DNA from: Coxiella endosymbiont of Amblyomma americanum | GTDB taxonomy: Bacteria; Pseudomonadota; Gammaproteobacteria; Coxiellales; Coxiellaceae | Reading direction: 5' to 3' | Assembly: GCF_000815025.1 (NCBI RefSeq) | Contig: NZ_CP007541.1 | Coordinates: 496,001 to 560,000, forward strand | Length of the DNA stretch: 64,000 nt | Shown: piece by piece, positions 1 through 9,744 of the stretch | Layout of the letters: each line of letters begins with the position of its first letter | Numbering within the stretch: position 1 is the first letter of the stretch | Notes under the pieces: generated by a model | Databases searched by the model: none | Seen by the model: the letters and a program-made list of their open reading frames with translations, nothing else | Told to the model about the DNA's origin: nothing | Made by a program: the position numbers and the translations under genes

Positions 1-16
1 AAGTAACATATATCAA

Positions 17-48
17 CAACCAACTTCTACAACCAACTTCTACAACCA
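17..48. repeat. 13-bp tandem repeat, about 2.5 copies
   Basis: The unit CAACCAACTTCTA occurs at 17-29 and again exactly at 30-42, followed by a partial third copy up to 48. It lies in non-coding sequence about 150 bp upstream of rpsF. It looks like a replication-slippage product, and no function is evident. Confidence 0.85.
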
Positions 49-143
49 CAGCATTTAAGAAACTACAATTTTTTCACTAAAATCTTAGTTTGAATAAACT
101 GTATTTGATATTTTTTGTAGAATTGGTTAGAATAACATTTTTT

Positions 144-159
144 ATTGCACTGGTGCAAT
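144..159 (+). promoter_or_regulatory. Inverted repeat in the rpsF leader
   Basis: A perfect dyad, ATTGCAC-TG-GTGCAAT, ends 39 bp before the rpsF start. As RNA it could form a 6-bp stem with a CUGG loop. In many bacteria the S6:S18 complex binds a structured rpsF leader and represses the operon, so an autoregulatory role is conceivable. I cannot match the published motif with confidence. Confidence 0.3.
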
Positions 160-198
160 TCCACAAGGGGTCTTTTGTTTTTAAACTGCGAAAATAAT

Positions 199-591
199 AT
201 GCGACATTATGAAATCGTCATCCTGATTCACCCTAATCAAAGCTCTCAGGTATTGCAGATGATTGAACGATACCAGTCTATGATTAGGGAAAGTGGATCT
301 AGAATCCACCGTTTGGAAGACTGGGGACGACGGCAGCTGGCTTATCCTATCAAAAAAGTACATAAGGCTCATTATATTTTAATAAATATTGAGTGTAGTG
401 GTATCGTTTTGAGTGATCTGGTGACTGCTTTTCATTATAATGATGCTATAATGCGCAGCCTAATTTTAAAACGTAGTCATGCTATTACTATACCTTCTCC
501 TGTTATGCAGGGTCTTGAAAAAGAAAAAATTCGCAAAGAGAAATTAGGCAATCATGCTATAGTAACCACTGAATCATTGGAAGAAAACTAG
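199..591 (+). CDS. rpsF: 30S ribosomal protein S6
   Basis: S6 binds the central domain of 16S rRNA together with S18. The protein has 130 residues, beginning [12 protein letters not shown], a typical S6 N-terminus. The motif [10 protein letters not shown] follows around residue 43, and the C-terminal tail is charged. The reading frame stays open upstream to 145, but those extra 18 residues do not look like S6, so the ATG at 199 is preferred. It heads the conserved block rpsF-rpsR-DUF2232-rplI, with rpsR 13 bp downstream and probably translated from the same mRNA. Length and motifs look normal. Confidence 0.96.
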   Translation: MRHYEIVILIHPNQSSQVLQMIERYQSMIRESGSRIHRLEDWGRRQLAYPIKKVHKAHYILINIECSGIVLSDLVTAFHYNDAIMRSLILKRSHAITIPSPVMQGLEKEKIRKEKLGNHAIVTTESLEEN

Positions 592-604
592 AAGAATATT
601 GTTT

Positions 605-826
605 ATGGTGTTTCACCGAAAAAAGTTCTGTGCTTTTAAAGCGAAAAATATAAAAGAAATTGATTATAAAGATATTGACCTATTAAAAGGTTATATTATG
701 GAGTCTGGTCGTATGGTACCCAGTCGAATCACAGGGACAAGTGCTAAGTATCAACGTCAATTGTCTCATGCTATTAAAATAGCTCGTTATTTAGCTTTGT
801 TACCATACTGTGATACACATTGCTAA
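605..826 (+). CDS. rpsR: 30S ribosomal protein S18
   Basis: S18 is the partner of S6 on the 30S platform. The 73-residue product carries the family signature: an RKKFC start, [14 protein letters not shown], then PSRITGT and [12 protein letters not shown]. The first possible start is TTG at 599. ATG at 605 is preferred because an AGAAG Shine-Dalgarno-like sequence lies about 9 bases upstream and the protein then begins MVFHRKKFC, close to other S18 proteins. It follows rpsF by 13 bp. Confidence 0.96.
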   Translation: MVFHRKKFCAFKAKNIKEIDYKDIDLLKGYIMESGRMVPSRITGTSAKYQRQLSHAIKIARYLALLPYCDTHC

Positions 827-867
827 ATACAAACAAAAGAAGGCTAAGGCAATTTTGGAGTTAAAAG

Positions 868-1779
868 TTGAGCAAATTAATTCAAAGTACAGGAAGGTAT
901 TTACTAGCTGATAATGTTCGTGCGGCTATGTTTGCGTTGGGTTGCGCACTTCTGGCTTTTTTTTTCCCGATTGGGTTTATTGTTACTTTAATTTTAGGAT
1001 TAGTTACCCTCCAGAAGGGTTATAAGGCAAGTTTGGTTATTTTAGCCTTTGTTCTTCTGCCCGCCATTGCTTTAGTAGTCACTCAACATTTTAGTTTTTT
1101 TTATAGATTTAATTTATTACTCATTCAGTGCAGCATAGTTTTTACTTTCGCTCTTATCCTACGTTACACTGCTTCCTGGCAATTAGTTTTAGAAGTTGCA
1201 GCCGCAGTCGGGGTTTTATTAATTGGTATGATACATATCATATTTCCCGATATTCGAAGAACATGGGTAGGACTTATTAACGACTATTTTCTCACCAATA
1301 CCTGGACATCAACTTTTCATTTAAGTACTTATTCTACAGAATTTGTACAACATTTAGCTACTATTGCTACTGGTGGATTTATTTTTTTTGTTTTTTTTGA
1401 TATAATTATTTTATTAATTCTCGCTCGATGGTGGCAAACAACTCTTTTTTCTCCTGGAACATTACAACTGGAATTTACTAGGATTCGTATTAGCAAAGCA
1501 AGTGCCAGTTTGTTAATAATTGCTAGTGTTGGTCTTATATGGCAATCAAATTGGCTAACGGATATCTATCCTGTATTATTATTTCCGTTTATGATAGGAG
1601 GATTAAGTCTTCTGCATCTGTTAGTCATGAATAAACGAGAAATGGTATTACTGATAGCAATAGTCTATATTGCTTTATTTTTACTAACGTTTTTTACAAC
1701 AATCATTTTGGCTATTATAGGACTTGTTGACAGTTTTTATAATTTTCGAAAGCATTGCATATTATTTCAAAGTCGGTAG
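868..1779 (+). CDS. DUF2232 (YybS-like) multi-pass membrane protein
   Basis: This is a very hydrophobic protein of 303 residues with about eight predicted membrane-spanning stretches (for example residues 18-45, 52-72, 80-98, 110-126, 175-196, 218-235 and 260-285). A DUF2232-type membrane protein commonly sits between rpsR and rplI in gammaproteobacteria, and the position here is exactly that. Its biochemical function is not established. The start is TTG at 868, supported by GGAG at 857-860 with 7-base spacing. The stop lies 13 bp before rplI, so the gene is probably in the ribosomal operon. Confidence 0.8.
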   Translation: MSKLIQSTGRYLLADNVRAAMFALGCALLAFFFPIGFIVTLILGLVTLQKGYKASLVILAFVLLPAIALVVTQHFSFFYRFNLLLIQCSIVFTFALILRYTASWQLVLEVAAAVGVLLIGMIHIIFPDIRRTWVGLINDYFLTNTWTSTFHLSTYSTEFVQHLATIATGGFIFFVFFDIIILLILARWWQTTLFSPGTLQLEFTRIRISKASASLLIIASVGLIWQSNWLTDIYPVLLFPFMIGGLSLLHLLVMNKREMVLLIAIVYIALFLLTFFTTIILAIIGLVDSFYNFRKHCILFQSR

Positions 1780-1792
1780 TATTTACAAAAGC

Positions 1793-2248
1793 ATGGTAAA
1801 AGTTATTTTACTAAAGAAAATAGATAATCTGGGCGATGTTAGTGATCAAGTGCTAGTAAAGCCAGGTTATGCACGGAATTTTTTATTACCGTATGGAAAA
1901 GCTACATTCGCTACAGCAGAAAAGATCGCAACACTAGAAAGACATCGAAAAGCTTTGCAGACTTTAGAAACAGAACAATTGAAAGAGGCTAAGATGTACG
2001 CAAGAAGATTGGAGGGAAAGGTCTTCTACATCACAGCAAAAGCAAGTAATAAAGGAAAGCTATTTGGTTCTATTGGATTGCGCGAAATTTCCAAGGCAAT
2101 CTGCTCTGATAGTGGCATTAATATTAAAAAATATTTAATAAAATTACCAACAAGATCCATTCGACAAATTGGAGAATACGAAGTTATAATTCAGTTTCAC
2201 GCTAAAGTTTCCATTAAATCAAAAATTGTGGTATCTTCCTCCACCTAA
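1793..2248 (+). CDS. rplI: 50S ribosomal protein L9
   Basis: L9 binds 23S rRNA near the L1 stalk and helps keep the reading frame. The protein has 151 residues with the N-terminal signature MVKVILLKKIDNLG, then GYARNFLLPYGKA, a long connecting helix (about residues 40-75) and a C-terminal domain with GKLFGSIG. The frame is open upstream to 1724 inside the DUF2232 gene. The ATG at 1793 is chosen because it gives the canonical L9 N-terminus. It is the last gene of the S6-S18-L9 block. Confidence 0.96.
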   Translation: MVKVILLKKIDNLGDVSDQVLVKPGYARNFLLPYGKATFATAEKIATLERHRKALQTLETEQLKEAKMYARRLEGKVFYITAKASNKGKLFGSIGLREISKAICSDSGINIKKYLIKLPTRSIRQIGEYEVIIQFHAKVSIKSKIVVSSST

Positions 2249-2314
2249 TTTATGATGTGCTTTCCTTTTATGTGTTTATTTTGCTGATAATGTAGAGACA
2301 TTACACTGGTTTTC

Positions 2315-3706
2315 ATGTCACCACACAAGAAAAAGCAACCCTTACTTCCTAAAATCCTACCTCATTCGCAGGAAGCAGAACGCTCTGTGCTTGGAGCATT
2401 AATGTTGGATGATCGTGCATGGGATCATATTGTGGATCGTATAAGTACAAAAGACTTTTATCAATCTGATCATCAAGTAATTTTTGAAACAATGTCTTTT
2501 TTAATTGATCAACGCAAACCTCTGGATGTATTAACTGTATCAGAAGCTCTTAAAGCAAGAGATCAATTAAATGTATCTGGGACGGCTTATCTCTATGAAT
2601 TAGCCAAAAATACACCCAGCGCTGCAAATATTGTAGCCTACGCAGATATTGTACGGGAACTAGCTATCTTGCGACAACTAATTGAAACTGGAACAGATAT
2701 TGTACGAGATGGTTTTTATCCCGATGGTCGTGATATTAGAGAATTGCTTGATAAGGCAGAACAGAGGGTATTTAACATTTCTAAAAGTCGCTCTCGAGGA
2801 TCTGGTCCTCTGCCTATCGATATCTTATTAGCTAAAGCAACTGATCGTATTGACATGTTGTATCATTCCGAGAAAACTATTACTGGACTATCTTCTGGTT
2901 TTACCGATTTAGATAGATTAACTTCTGGCTTGCAAGCTTCCGATTTAATCGTAATTGCGGGTCGTCCTTCCATGGGAAAAACCATATTAGCGATTAATAT
3001 CGCTGAGCATGTAGCGATAAAAAATAACGTTCCAGTACTCATTTTTAGTATGGAAATGCCTGCTGAAGCACTAGTTATGCGTATGATTTCATCTCTGGGC
3101 GGTGTTGATCAAAGCAGAGTGCGTACTGGTCAACTTAAAGATGGTGATTGGCCTAGAATTACACACGCAGTGAAAATACTTTCAGAAACTAAATTTTTTA
3201 TTGACGACACTCCAGCGTTAACTCCCGGGGAAATTCGCTCAAGGGTAAGGCGTTTAATGCGTGAATATGGAAACTTAGGTTTAGTTGCTGTAGATTACCT
3301 TCAATTAATGCACATTCCAAGTAATCGAGAAAACCGTAGTATAGAAATATCTGAAATTTCTCGTTCTTTAAAAGCACTAGCCAAAGAATTAAATATCCCT
3401 ATTATTGCTTTATCTCAACTCAACCGTGGCTTAGAAGCGAGAACTGATAAACGTCCTATGATGCCTGATTTACGAGAGTCGGGTGCAATTGAACAAGATG
3501 CCGATCTAATTGCTTTTATCTATCGTGATGAAGTCTATCATGAAGATTCTCCAGATAAAGGTAAAGCAGAAATCATCATTGCAAAACACCGGCATGGTCC
3601 AATCGGAAAAATAGTGCTCACATTTCGTGGACAATATACTCGCTTTGATAATTTCTCTTATGAAGACGTTCCACTACAACGATCACCTTTTGGAATACGT
3701 ATATGA
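2315..3706 (+). CDS. dnaB: Replicative DNA helicase DnaB
   Basis: DnaB is the hexameric 5'-3' helicase at the replication fork; it works with DnaG primase and the DnaC-type or other loader. The 463-residue protein has an N-terminal helical domain starting PHSQEAERSVLGALML (about residues 15-110), a linker, and a RecA-like ATPase domain. Walker A is AGRPSMGKT near residue 215 and Walker B-like DYLQLM near 325, followed by LKALAKELNIP and DLRESGAIEQDAD. Length is normal. It overlaps alr by 4 bp (ATGA), implying coupled translation. Confidence 0.97.
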   Translation: MSPHKKKQPLLPKILPHSQEAERSVLGALMLDDRAWDHIVDRISTKDFYQSDHQVIFETMSFLIDQRKPLDVLTVSEALKARDQLNVSGTAYLYELAKNTPSAANIVAYADIVRELAILRQLIETGTDIVRDGFYPDGRDIRELLDKAEQRVFNISKSRSRGSGPLPIDILLAKATDRIDMLYHSEKTITGLSSGFTDLDRLTSGLQASDLIVIAGRPSMGKTILAINIAEHVAIKNNVPVLIFSMEMPAEALVMRMISSLGGVDQSRVRTGQLKDGDWPRITHAVKILSETKFFIDDTPALTPGEIRSRVRRLMREYGNLGLVAVDYLQLMHIPSNRENRSIEISEISRSLKALAKELNIPIIALSQLNRGLEARTDKRPMMPDLRESGAIEQDADLIAFIYRDEVYHEDSPDKGKAEIIIAKHRHGPIGKIVLTFRGQYTRFDNFSYEDVPLQRSPFGIRI

Positions 3707-4782
3707 ATCGAGTATTAGCCACTATTGATTTACAAGGGCTTAAGTATAATTTTTTTCGAGTTAAAGCGATCGCTCCTCAGTCTTCCGTTTTAGCTATGGT
3801 TAAAAGTAACGGTTATGGTCATGGGTTGGTTCGAGTCGCCAAAACACTTACACTTGCTAACGCATTTGGGGTATCGTGTATTGATGAAGCATTGGTTTTA
3901 CGGAATAATGGAATTAAAGTGCCAATTGTAGTTATGCGTGGATTTAATGACAAGACGGAATTAAGTGAATGTATTCGTCATGATTTACTAGTAGTGATTC
4001 ACCATTTTCATCAAATAAATCTTTTAGAAAAAAATAAAAATTTCTCGGCTGTACAAATTTGGTTAAAAATTGATACTGGAATGCATCGGTTAGGTTTTTC
4101 TTTAAAAGATGTAGAACGTGCTTATAATCGTTTGTTTGCTTGTCTTTCTGTGCGAAAACCAATTAGATTAATGACACATTTGGCTAATGCTGACAGTAAA
4201 GATCGATCATTCACTGAATGGCAGATTCGTCAATTTGCTAAAATTACTACAGATAAATACGTTCCTAAAAGTGTAGTGAATTCAGCAGGTTTATTAGCTT
4301 ATCCAACAGCTTTTTTTGATTGGGTTCGTCCCGGTATTATGTTATATGGTGTATCTCCATTTTCTTGGGAGACTGGAATTACACGAGATTTAAAACCTGT
4401 AATGACTTTGTCTGCTAAAATAATATCGATTAGAAATTGTCGTCCTGGAGATACAGTAGGTTATGGATGTACATGGTGTGCTTCAGATAATACGCCTATT
4501 GGTATCGTTAGTATTGGTTATGGCGATGGATATTTACGTCATACACCTATCGGAACGCCAACGTTGTTAAACGGAAAGTTATGTCCACTAATTGGTCGAG
4601 TTTCTATGGATATGATAGCTATTGACTTAAGTCTTGCACCGAACGCCAGAATTGGCAATGAAGTAATTTTATGGGGAAATGGTTTGCCTGTTGAAAAAAT
4701 AGCTAAGCGGATTGGTACTATCGGATATGAATTATTATGTAAAATAAATCAACGCATTGAGTTTAGAGAAAAAGAGAAATAG
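3703..4782 (+). CDS. alr: Alanine racemase
   Basis: This PLP enzyme interconverts L- and D-alanine for peptidoglycan precursors. The 359-residue protein has the PLP lysine in VLAMVKSNGYGHG (Lys34) at the start of the TIM barrel and the second catalytic base, Tyr, in SIGYGDGY around residue 266. RPGIMLYG and GRVSMDM are also intact. The ATG overlaps the dnaB stop, an arrangement common in gammaproteobacteria. Retention implies that peptidoglycan is still made. Confidence 0.96.
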   Translation: MNRVLATIDLQGLKYNFFRVKAIAPQSSVLAMVKSNGYGHGLVRVAKTLTLANAFGVSCIDEALVLRNNGIKVPIVVMRGFNDKTELSECIRHDLLVVIHHFHQINLLEKNKNFSAVQIWLKIDTGMHRLGFSLKDVERAYNRLFACLSVRKPIRLMTHLANADSKDRSFTEWQIRQFAKITTDKYVPKSVVNSAGLLAYPTAFFDWVRPGIMLYGVSPFSWETGITRDLKPVMTLSAKIISIRNCRPGDTVGYGCTWCASDNTPIGIVSIGYGDGYLRHTPIGTPTLLNGKLCPLIGRVSMDMIAIDLSLAPNARIGNEVILWGNGLPVEKIAKRIGTIGYELLCKINQRIEFREKEK

Positions 4783-4790
4783 ATAACTTT

Positions 4791-5021
4791 TTGAAAAGAA
4801 AAATCAAGTGGAAGTGTCGTCGAGGTATTCTAGAATTAGATATTCTCTTAGAGCGATTTTATGACAGTCAATTTCATACCTTGACTGCTAAGGAAAAAAA
4901 ACTATTTACTTATCTCCTCGATCAATCGGATGTTTTGCTCTATGATTGGCTGCTTGGCAACAAAATCGCTAAAGACTTTCAGTTACAAGACTTGATTAGA
5001 AAAATATCATATTCACTATAA
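4791..5021 (+). CDS. sdhE: FAD assembly factor SdhE (YgfY family)
   Basis: SdhE promotes covalent flavinylation of succinate dehydrogenase SdhA. This small protein of 76 residues has the signature CRRGILELD (the RGxxE motif) near residue 10, followed by LLERFYDSQF and LLDQSDVLLYDWLLG, as in other SdhE proteins. TTG at 4791 is the only plausible start after the alr stop 8 bp upstream; no ATG or GTG fits. The C-terminus is slightly short compared with E. coli. The sdh genes themselves are not in the window. Confidence 0.85.
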   Translation: MKRKIKWKCRRGILELDILLERFYDSQFHTLTAKEKKLFTYLLDQSDVLLYDWLLGNKIAKDFQLQDLIRKISYSL

Positions 5022-5354
5022 AGACTGTAGTGTTTATTCCAACAAGATACGCAAGAAAGAAAAAATAATTTGTGAAGAATAGATATTATTGAAGAAATGG
5101 ACAATAGATAAAAGTAGCAATATAGGAAACTTTCATAAATTGAATATAATTTAAAATGGTTTGTGGTGTTTTTTGGCAGAAATCTTATAGAGATATTACT
5201 TTGCGGAAGATTGGCTGATTGGCTGTTTGTTTGTTATGTATTTTAGTTGTTTTTTTGTTTTCGAATTATTTACTCCTAGAGTTTTGTAGATCGGTTTTCT
5301 TTTCTAGTTAGAAAGCTCTGACTGCTTGTTGAGTTATCTGGATTAAAATATACA
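5022..5354. other. Gene-free interval between sdhE and aroC
   Basis: These 333 bp are AT-rich with no convincing reading frame. A short direct repeat (TTGGCTGA then TTGGCTG) lies at 5211-5225. The interval may hold the aroC promoter and remains of a lost gene, but I could not identify one. Confidence 0.5.
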
Positions 5355-6413
5355 ATGTCTGGAAATACATTTGGGAAAATTTTTACTGTAACTACTGCTG
5401 GTGAAAGCCATGGTTTAGTGCTAGTTGCTATTGTTGATGGTTGTCCACCTGGACTTTTACTAAGTGAAAAAGATATTCAATCAGATATTAATCGACGTAA
5501 AACTGGACAATCTCGTTTTACTTCACAGCGTCAAGAGTCTGATAAAATACGAATACTCTCAGGAATTTTTAAAGGGAAAACCACAGGGACTCCTATTGCA
5601 TTATTAGTGCAAAACAATGATCGACATCCAAGAGATTATGCAAAAATAAAAACACTATTTCGCCCAGGCCATGGGGATTACACTTATTTCAAAAAATATG
5701 GATTGCGAGATTATCGAGGTGGAGGTCGAGCGTCTGCTAGAGAAACTATTATGCGAGTGGCTGCTGGCGCTATTGCAAAAAAGTATTTGCGAGAAAAATT
5801 ACAAATCAGTATTCAAGGTTATACTTTTGCTATAGGCTCTGTTCGAGCAGAAAAAATTGATTTATCTTTCGTGGAACATAATCCCTTTTTTTTTCCTGAT
5901 AAAAATAAGATTTCGGAACTGGAGCAGTGTATTATGAAATTACAACGCCAAGGAGATTCGATTGGTGCTCAAATTAATGTAGTTGCAAAAGGAGTGCCTG
6001 TAGGATTAGGAGAACCTGTTTTTGATAAATTAGATGCTGAAATCGCTTCTGCTATGATGGGAATTAATGCGGTTAAAGGAGTTGAGATTGGCGATGGATT
6101 TTCAGTAGTTGAACAAAGAGGATCATTACATCGCGATGAAATTCAAAAAAGAGGATTTTTATCTAACCATTCTGGGGGAATATTGGCTGGGATTTCCTCT
6201 GGTCAAGATATCTTGGTAAGGCTTACTTTCAAACCTACCTCAAGTATTCGCATTCCAGGAAAAACTGTTGATGTTAATGGAAAGGAAACAGCTGTAATTA
6301 CTACAGGCCGTCACGATCCTTGCGTAGGACTGCGCGCTACTCCTATCGCTGAAGCTATGCTAGCGCTGGTGTTAATGGATCATTATTTACGTCACAAAGC
6401 TCAAAATTTATAA
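5355..6413 (+). CDS. aroC: Chorismate synthase
   Basis: AroC performs the last shikimate-pathway step, EPSP to chorismate, using reduced FMN. The 352-residue protein opens with [19 protein letters not shown], the first family signature. [12 protein letters not shown] and [13 protein letters not shown] follow near residues 110-130, and the C-terminal signature [18 protein letters not shown] is near 320. All are well conserved. A DAHP synthase gene (first step) lies at 32.9 kb, so this pathway is being kept. asd follows after 28 bp. Confidence 0.97.
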   Translation: MSGNTFGKIFTVTTAGESHGLVLVAIVDGCPPGLLLSEKDIQSDINRRKTGQSRFTSQRQESDKIRILSGIFKGKTTGTPIALLVQNNDRHPRDYAKIKTLFRPGHGDYTYFKKYGLRDYRGGGRASARETIMRVAAGAIAKKYLREKLQISIQGYTFAIGSVRAEKIDLSFVEHNPFFFPDKNKISELEQCIMKLQRQGDSIGAQINVVAKGVPVGLGEPVFDKLDAEIASAMMGINAVKGVEIGDGFSVVEQRGSLHRDEIQKRGFLSNHSGGILAGISSGQDILVRLTFKPTSSIRIPGKTVDVNGKETAVITTGRHDPCVGLRATPIAEAMLALVLMDHYLRHKAQNL

Positions 6414-6441
6414 GATATATAGATAAAAAAGAGAAAACCTC

Positions 6442-7482
6442 ATGTATGACATCGCTGTAGTAGGAGCAACAGGAATAATTGGCGAAACGATCATTCAACT
6501 TCTTTATGAAAGAACATTTCCTGTAAGGGAAATTTATCCAGTAGCAAGTAAGCGTTCAGAAGGAAAAAATATACTTTTTGGTACGCAGAAAAAAAAGATA
6601 TATGATTTAGAGAAATTTGATTTCTCCAAAGTGCAGTTTGCTTTTTTTTCTGCTGGAACAGAATATTCAGCTAAATATGCACCACATGCTGCAAAAAAAG
6701 GATGCGTTGTAATCGATAATACTTCCTGCTTTCGTTATGACAACAACATCCCACTAATAGTACCAGAAGTAAATGCCTCTGATTTAGACAATTACTGTAA
6801 TCGCAATATTATTTCTAATCCGAATTGTTCTACTATTCAATTAGTAATAGCTTTAAAACCCATATACGATGCAGTAGGGATTATACGTGTAGATATTGCT
6901 ACTTATCAATCTGTTTCTGGAGCAGGAAGGAAAGCTGTTCGAGAACTAGCAGAGCAAACCACTCATGTATTAAACAATGAACCTATAGAAAAGCCGATTG
7001 TTTTTCCTGCACAAATTGCCTTTAATGTTCTTCCTCATATTGATATTTTTTATGAAAATGGCTATACAAGAGAAGAAATGAAAATGGTTTGGGAAACACA
7101 AAAAATAATGAGTAACCCTAATTTACACATTAATCCGACGGCTGTGCGAGTTCCGTCATTTTTTGGTCATTCCGAAGCTGTGTATATTGAAACTGTTCAC
7201 CCTATTAATCTTAAAGAAGTAAAAGAATGTCTTAGTAAAGCCCAAGGTGTTGTTGTAATAGATGACAATAATTCCTATCCAACCGCCGTTACTCATACTT
7301 CTAATACTAATTCAGTTTTTATTGGAAGAATTCGAAAGGATCTGTTTCGCACAAACGGATTGAATTTGTGGATAGTGGCTAATAATATTAGAAAAGGTGC
7401 TGCGCTTAACTCTATTCAAATAGCAGAGACATTAATTAATCAAAATCTTGTACCTTCGTTTAAAAATATAAAGGAGCATTAA
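6442..7482 (+). CDS. asd: Aspartate-semialdehyde dehydrogenase
   Basis: The enzyme reduces aspartyl phosphate to aspartate semialdehyde for lysine, diaminopimelate, threonine and methionine. The 346-residue protein has an N-terminal NADP-binding motif AVVGATGIIGE and a catalytic Cys in SNPNCSTIQLV near residue 129. A conserved SVSGAGRKAV segment comes before the C-terminal dimerisation domain. The sequence type resembles the shorter bacterial ASADH group. It pairs functionally with lysC at 21.3 kb. Confidence 0.95.
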   Translation: MYDIAVVGATGIIGETIIQLLYERTFPVREIYPVASKRSEGKNILFGTQKKKIYDLEKFDFSKVQFAFFSAGTEYSAKYAPHAAKKGCVVIDNTSCFRYDNNIPLIVPEVNASDLDNYCNRNIISNPNCSTIQLVIALKPIYDAVGIIRVDIATYQSVSGAGRKAVRELAEQTTHVLNNEPIEKPIVFPAQIAFNVLPHIDIFYENGYTREEMKMVWETQKIMSNPNLHINPTAVRVPSFFGHSEAVYIETVHPINLKEVKECLSKAQGVVVIDDNNSYPTAVTHTSNTNSVFIGRIRKDLFRTNGLNLWIVANNIRKGAALNSIQIAETLINQNLVPSFKNIKEH

Positions 7483-7554
7483 TGCAATAATTATTCACTA
7501 AATTATAATATTTTTTTAGTAAAAATGTTTTTAAGTTAGCATCAGGAATCAAGA

Positions 7555-8766
7555 GTGTCGTGTTATATTTATACTATGCTACGTAATAAGAAAATCCTTC
7601 TTGGTATCACAGGTGCCATTTCTGCTTATAAAAGTATTGAACTAGTACGTAAATTAAGAAAGAGAGGAGCATGGGTTCGAGTAATAATGACATCAGCAGC
7701 AAAAGCTTTTGTTACCCCATTGACTTTTCAAATAGTATCAGGATTTTCTGTGTCAAGCGAATTATTTTCTGTAAAAGACATCTCGGGAATAAAGCACATT
7801 GATTTAGCCCGTTGGGGTGAACAAATTTTAGTCGCTCCTGCTAGTGCTGATTTCATCTCGCGTTTAGCTTATGGCCAGGCGAATGATCTACTGACAACGC
7901 TCTGTTTAGCAACAGAGATGCCTATTGCAATAGCTCCTTCTATGAATCAAAAAATGTGGCGCAATAAAATAACTCAAGCGAATATTCATCGATTAAAGAA
8001 ATATGGAATCGAAATATTTGGGCCAGAAACAGGTATACAAGCGTGTGGAGATTTTGGCCCTGGACGATTATTAGAACCCAAAAAATTAATAAATTGTTTA
8101 GAGAAAACTATCAGGAAAATTCTTACTACAAAACAAGTGGTTATTACAGCAGGTCCAACGCGTGAAATTATTGATCCTGTACGTTATCTTACCAATCGAA
8201 GTTCTGGGAAAATGGGTTATGCTTTAGCAGAAGCGGCTACTGTAATGGGAGCTACAGTTACTTTAATTAGTGGGCCCACCAATCTTCTTTCTTCTAAAAA
8301 AATTAATCGTATTAATGTCATAACTGCACAAGAAATGTTTACAGCAGTTATGCACGAAATTGCACAATGTAACATCTTTATTAGTGCTGCAGCTGTAAGC
8401 GATTATCGTCCTACGTTAATAGAAACTACAAAAATAAAAAGGAATAAAACTAATTTAACTCTTAATTTAATAAGAAATCCTGATATTATATCAAGAGTAT
8501 CGTGTCTACCTAACAAACCTTTTATTGTAGGTTTTGCTTTGGAAACGGCAAATCATTTAAAAAATGCACAAATAAAATTGAAGCAAAAAAATATGGATAT
8601 GATCGTGCTTAATTCGGAAAAAGCGTGTGAGGGTGACAAAAATGCCGTCACTGTGATTAACAGATTAGGAGAAATAAAAAATTTTTCTTTAAAAAGGAAA
8701 TCGCACTTGGCAATTAATTTGATGAGATTAATTGCTGAGAACTTTCATTTGCAGTATAAAAAGTAA
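7555..8766 (+). CDS. coaBC: Bifunctional phosphopantothenoylcysteine decarboxylase / phosphopantothenate-cysteine ligase
   Basis: CoaBC makes 4'-phosphopantetheine on the CoA pathway. The N-terminal CoaC flavoprotein domain (about residues 8-190) has LLGITGAISAYKS, the PASADFISRLAYGQANDLL segment and ACGDFGPGRLLEP. The CoaB domain begins at VVITAGPTREIIDPVRYLTN (about residue 198), contains SSGKMGYALAEAA, and has the conserved KIKRNKTNLTLNL lysine segment. GTG at 7555 has an AGGA sequence 7 bases upstream. ATG at 7576 would give a more usual N-terminus but lacks a Shine-Dalgarno sequence, so the start is uncertain. Confidence 0.95.
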   Translation: MSCYIYTMLRNKKILLGITGAISAYKSIELVRKLRKRGAWVRVIMTSAAKAFVTPLTFQIVSGFSVSSELFSVKDISGIKHIDLARWGEQILVAPASADFISRLAYGQANDLLTTLCLATEMPIAIAPSMNQKMWRNKITQANIHRLKKYGIEIFGPETGIQACGDFGPGRLLEPKKLINCLEKTIRKILTTKQVVITAGPTREIIDPVRYLTNRSSGKMGYALAEAATVMGATVTLISGPTNLLSSKKINRINVITAQEMFTAVMHEIAQCNIFISAAAVSDYRPTLIETTKIKRNKTNLTLNLIRNPDIISRVSCLPNKPFIVGFALETANHLKNAQIKLKQKNMDMIVLNSEKACEGDKNAVTVINRLGEIKNFSLKRKSHLAINLMRLIAENFHLQYKK

Positions 8767-8928
8767 ATTTTAATACGCATTATAAATGTAATGAACGTTG
8801 AATAAAAAGAGAATATTGGTTAATTTTGTATCTCACTATTTAGATAATATGCTTGTAATAAGAAGCTTTACAGAGAGAGCAATAGAAAGATTGGTTTTAG
8901 AGAAGTCTGTTCTATAATCATAATTGTT

Positions 8929-9717
8929 ATGTTTCGTATTGCTTTTGGTATAAGTTATGATGGAACCGATTACCGTGGATGGCAAGCACAAAAAGGCCTG
9001 AAGACAATTCAAGGAGAATTAGAAGCAGCTTTGTTTTCGGTGGCTAATCATGCTGTTTCTGTGGTTTGTGCTGGGCGGACTGACGCTGGAGTACACGCAA
9101 GCGAACAAGTGGTGCATTTTGACACAACGTCTTGTCGTAGTGTGCGTTCATGGGTTTTTGGTGTTAATAGCAGGCTTTCCCCAAATATCAGTGTGTTATG
9201 GGCTAAGGAAGTAGAGCAATGTTTTCACGCTCGATTTTCTGCGCGGGCTAGACGATACCGATATGTAATTTATAACCATGCAACTCGACCTGGAATTTTG
9301 CACAATGCAGTTGGCTGGTATTTTAAACCTTTAGATGAAAATCGAATGAAAATTGCAGCACGATATTTTTTGGGAGAACATGATTTTCGGTCTTTTCAAA
9401 GCAAGGGATGCCAATCAAAAACTTCAGTACGCATTATCTCTCAGATTAAAATTTTTCGAGTTCAACGCATGATAGTCATTGAAGTACAGGGCAATGCTTT
9501 TTTACTGCATATGATTCGAAATATAGTAGGTGTTTTGATTGCTGTTGGAAGTGGGCGGAAAGAACCAGAATGGGCAGATTTTGTCTTAAAATCTAGAGAT
9601 TATTGTCATGGAAAGATAACCATGGCAGTATCACCCAACGGATTATATTTAACAGATGTAATATATCCTCGAAAATTTAAATTACCTCAAACTCAACTAA
9701 AACCATTTTTACCTTAA
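8929..9717 (+). CDS. truA: tRNA pseudouridine(38-40) synthase TruA
   Basis: TruA makes pseudouridine in the anticodon arm of many tRNAs. The 262-residue protein has the catalytic Asp in CAGRTDAGVHA near residue 52, a start typical of TruA (ISYDGTDYRGWQAQ), FHARFSARARRYRY and the C-terminal FLLHMIRNIVG. Length is typical. accD follows after 27 bp. In many gammaproteobacteria trpF, trpB and trpA lie between truA and accD, and here they are absent. Confidence 0.96.
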   Translation: MFRIAFGISYDGTDYRGWQAQKGLKTIQGELEAALFSVANHAVSVVCAGRTDAGVHASEQVVHFDTTSCRSVRSWVFGVNSRLSPNISVLWAKEVEQCFHARFSARARRYRYVIYNHATRPGILHNAVGWYFKPLDENRMKIAARYFLGEHDFRSFQSKGCQSKTSVRIISQIKIFRVQRMIVIEVQGNAFLLHMIRNIVGVLIAVGSGRKEPEWADFVLKSRDYCHGKITMAVSPNGLYLTDVIYPRKFKLPQTQLKPFLP

Positions 9718-9744
9718 ATGTATTAAGAGCTTACAACAAAAACA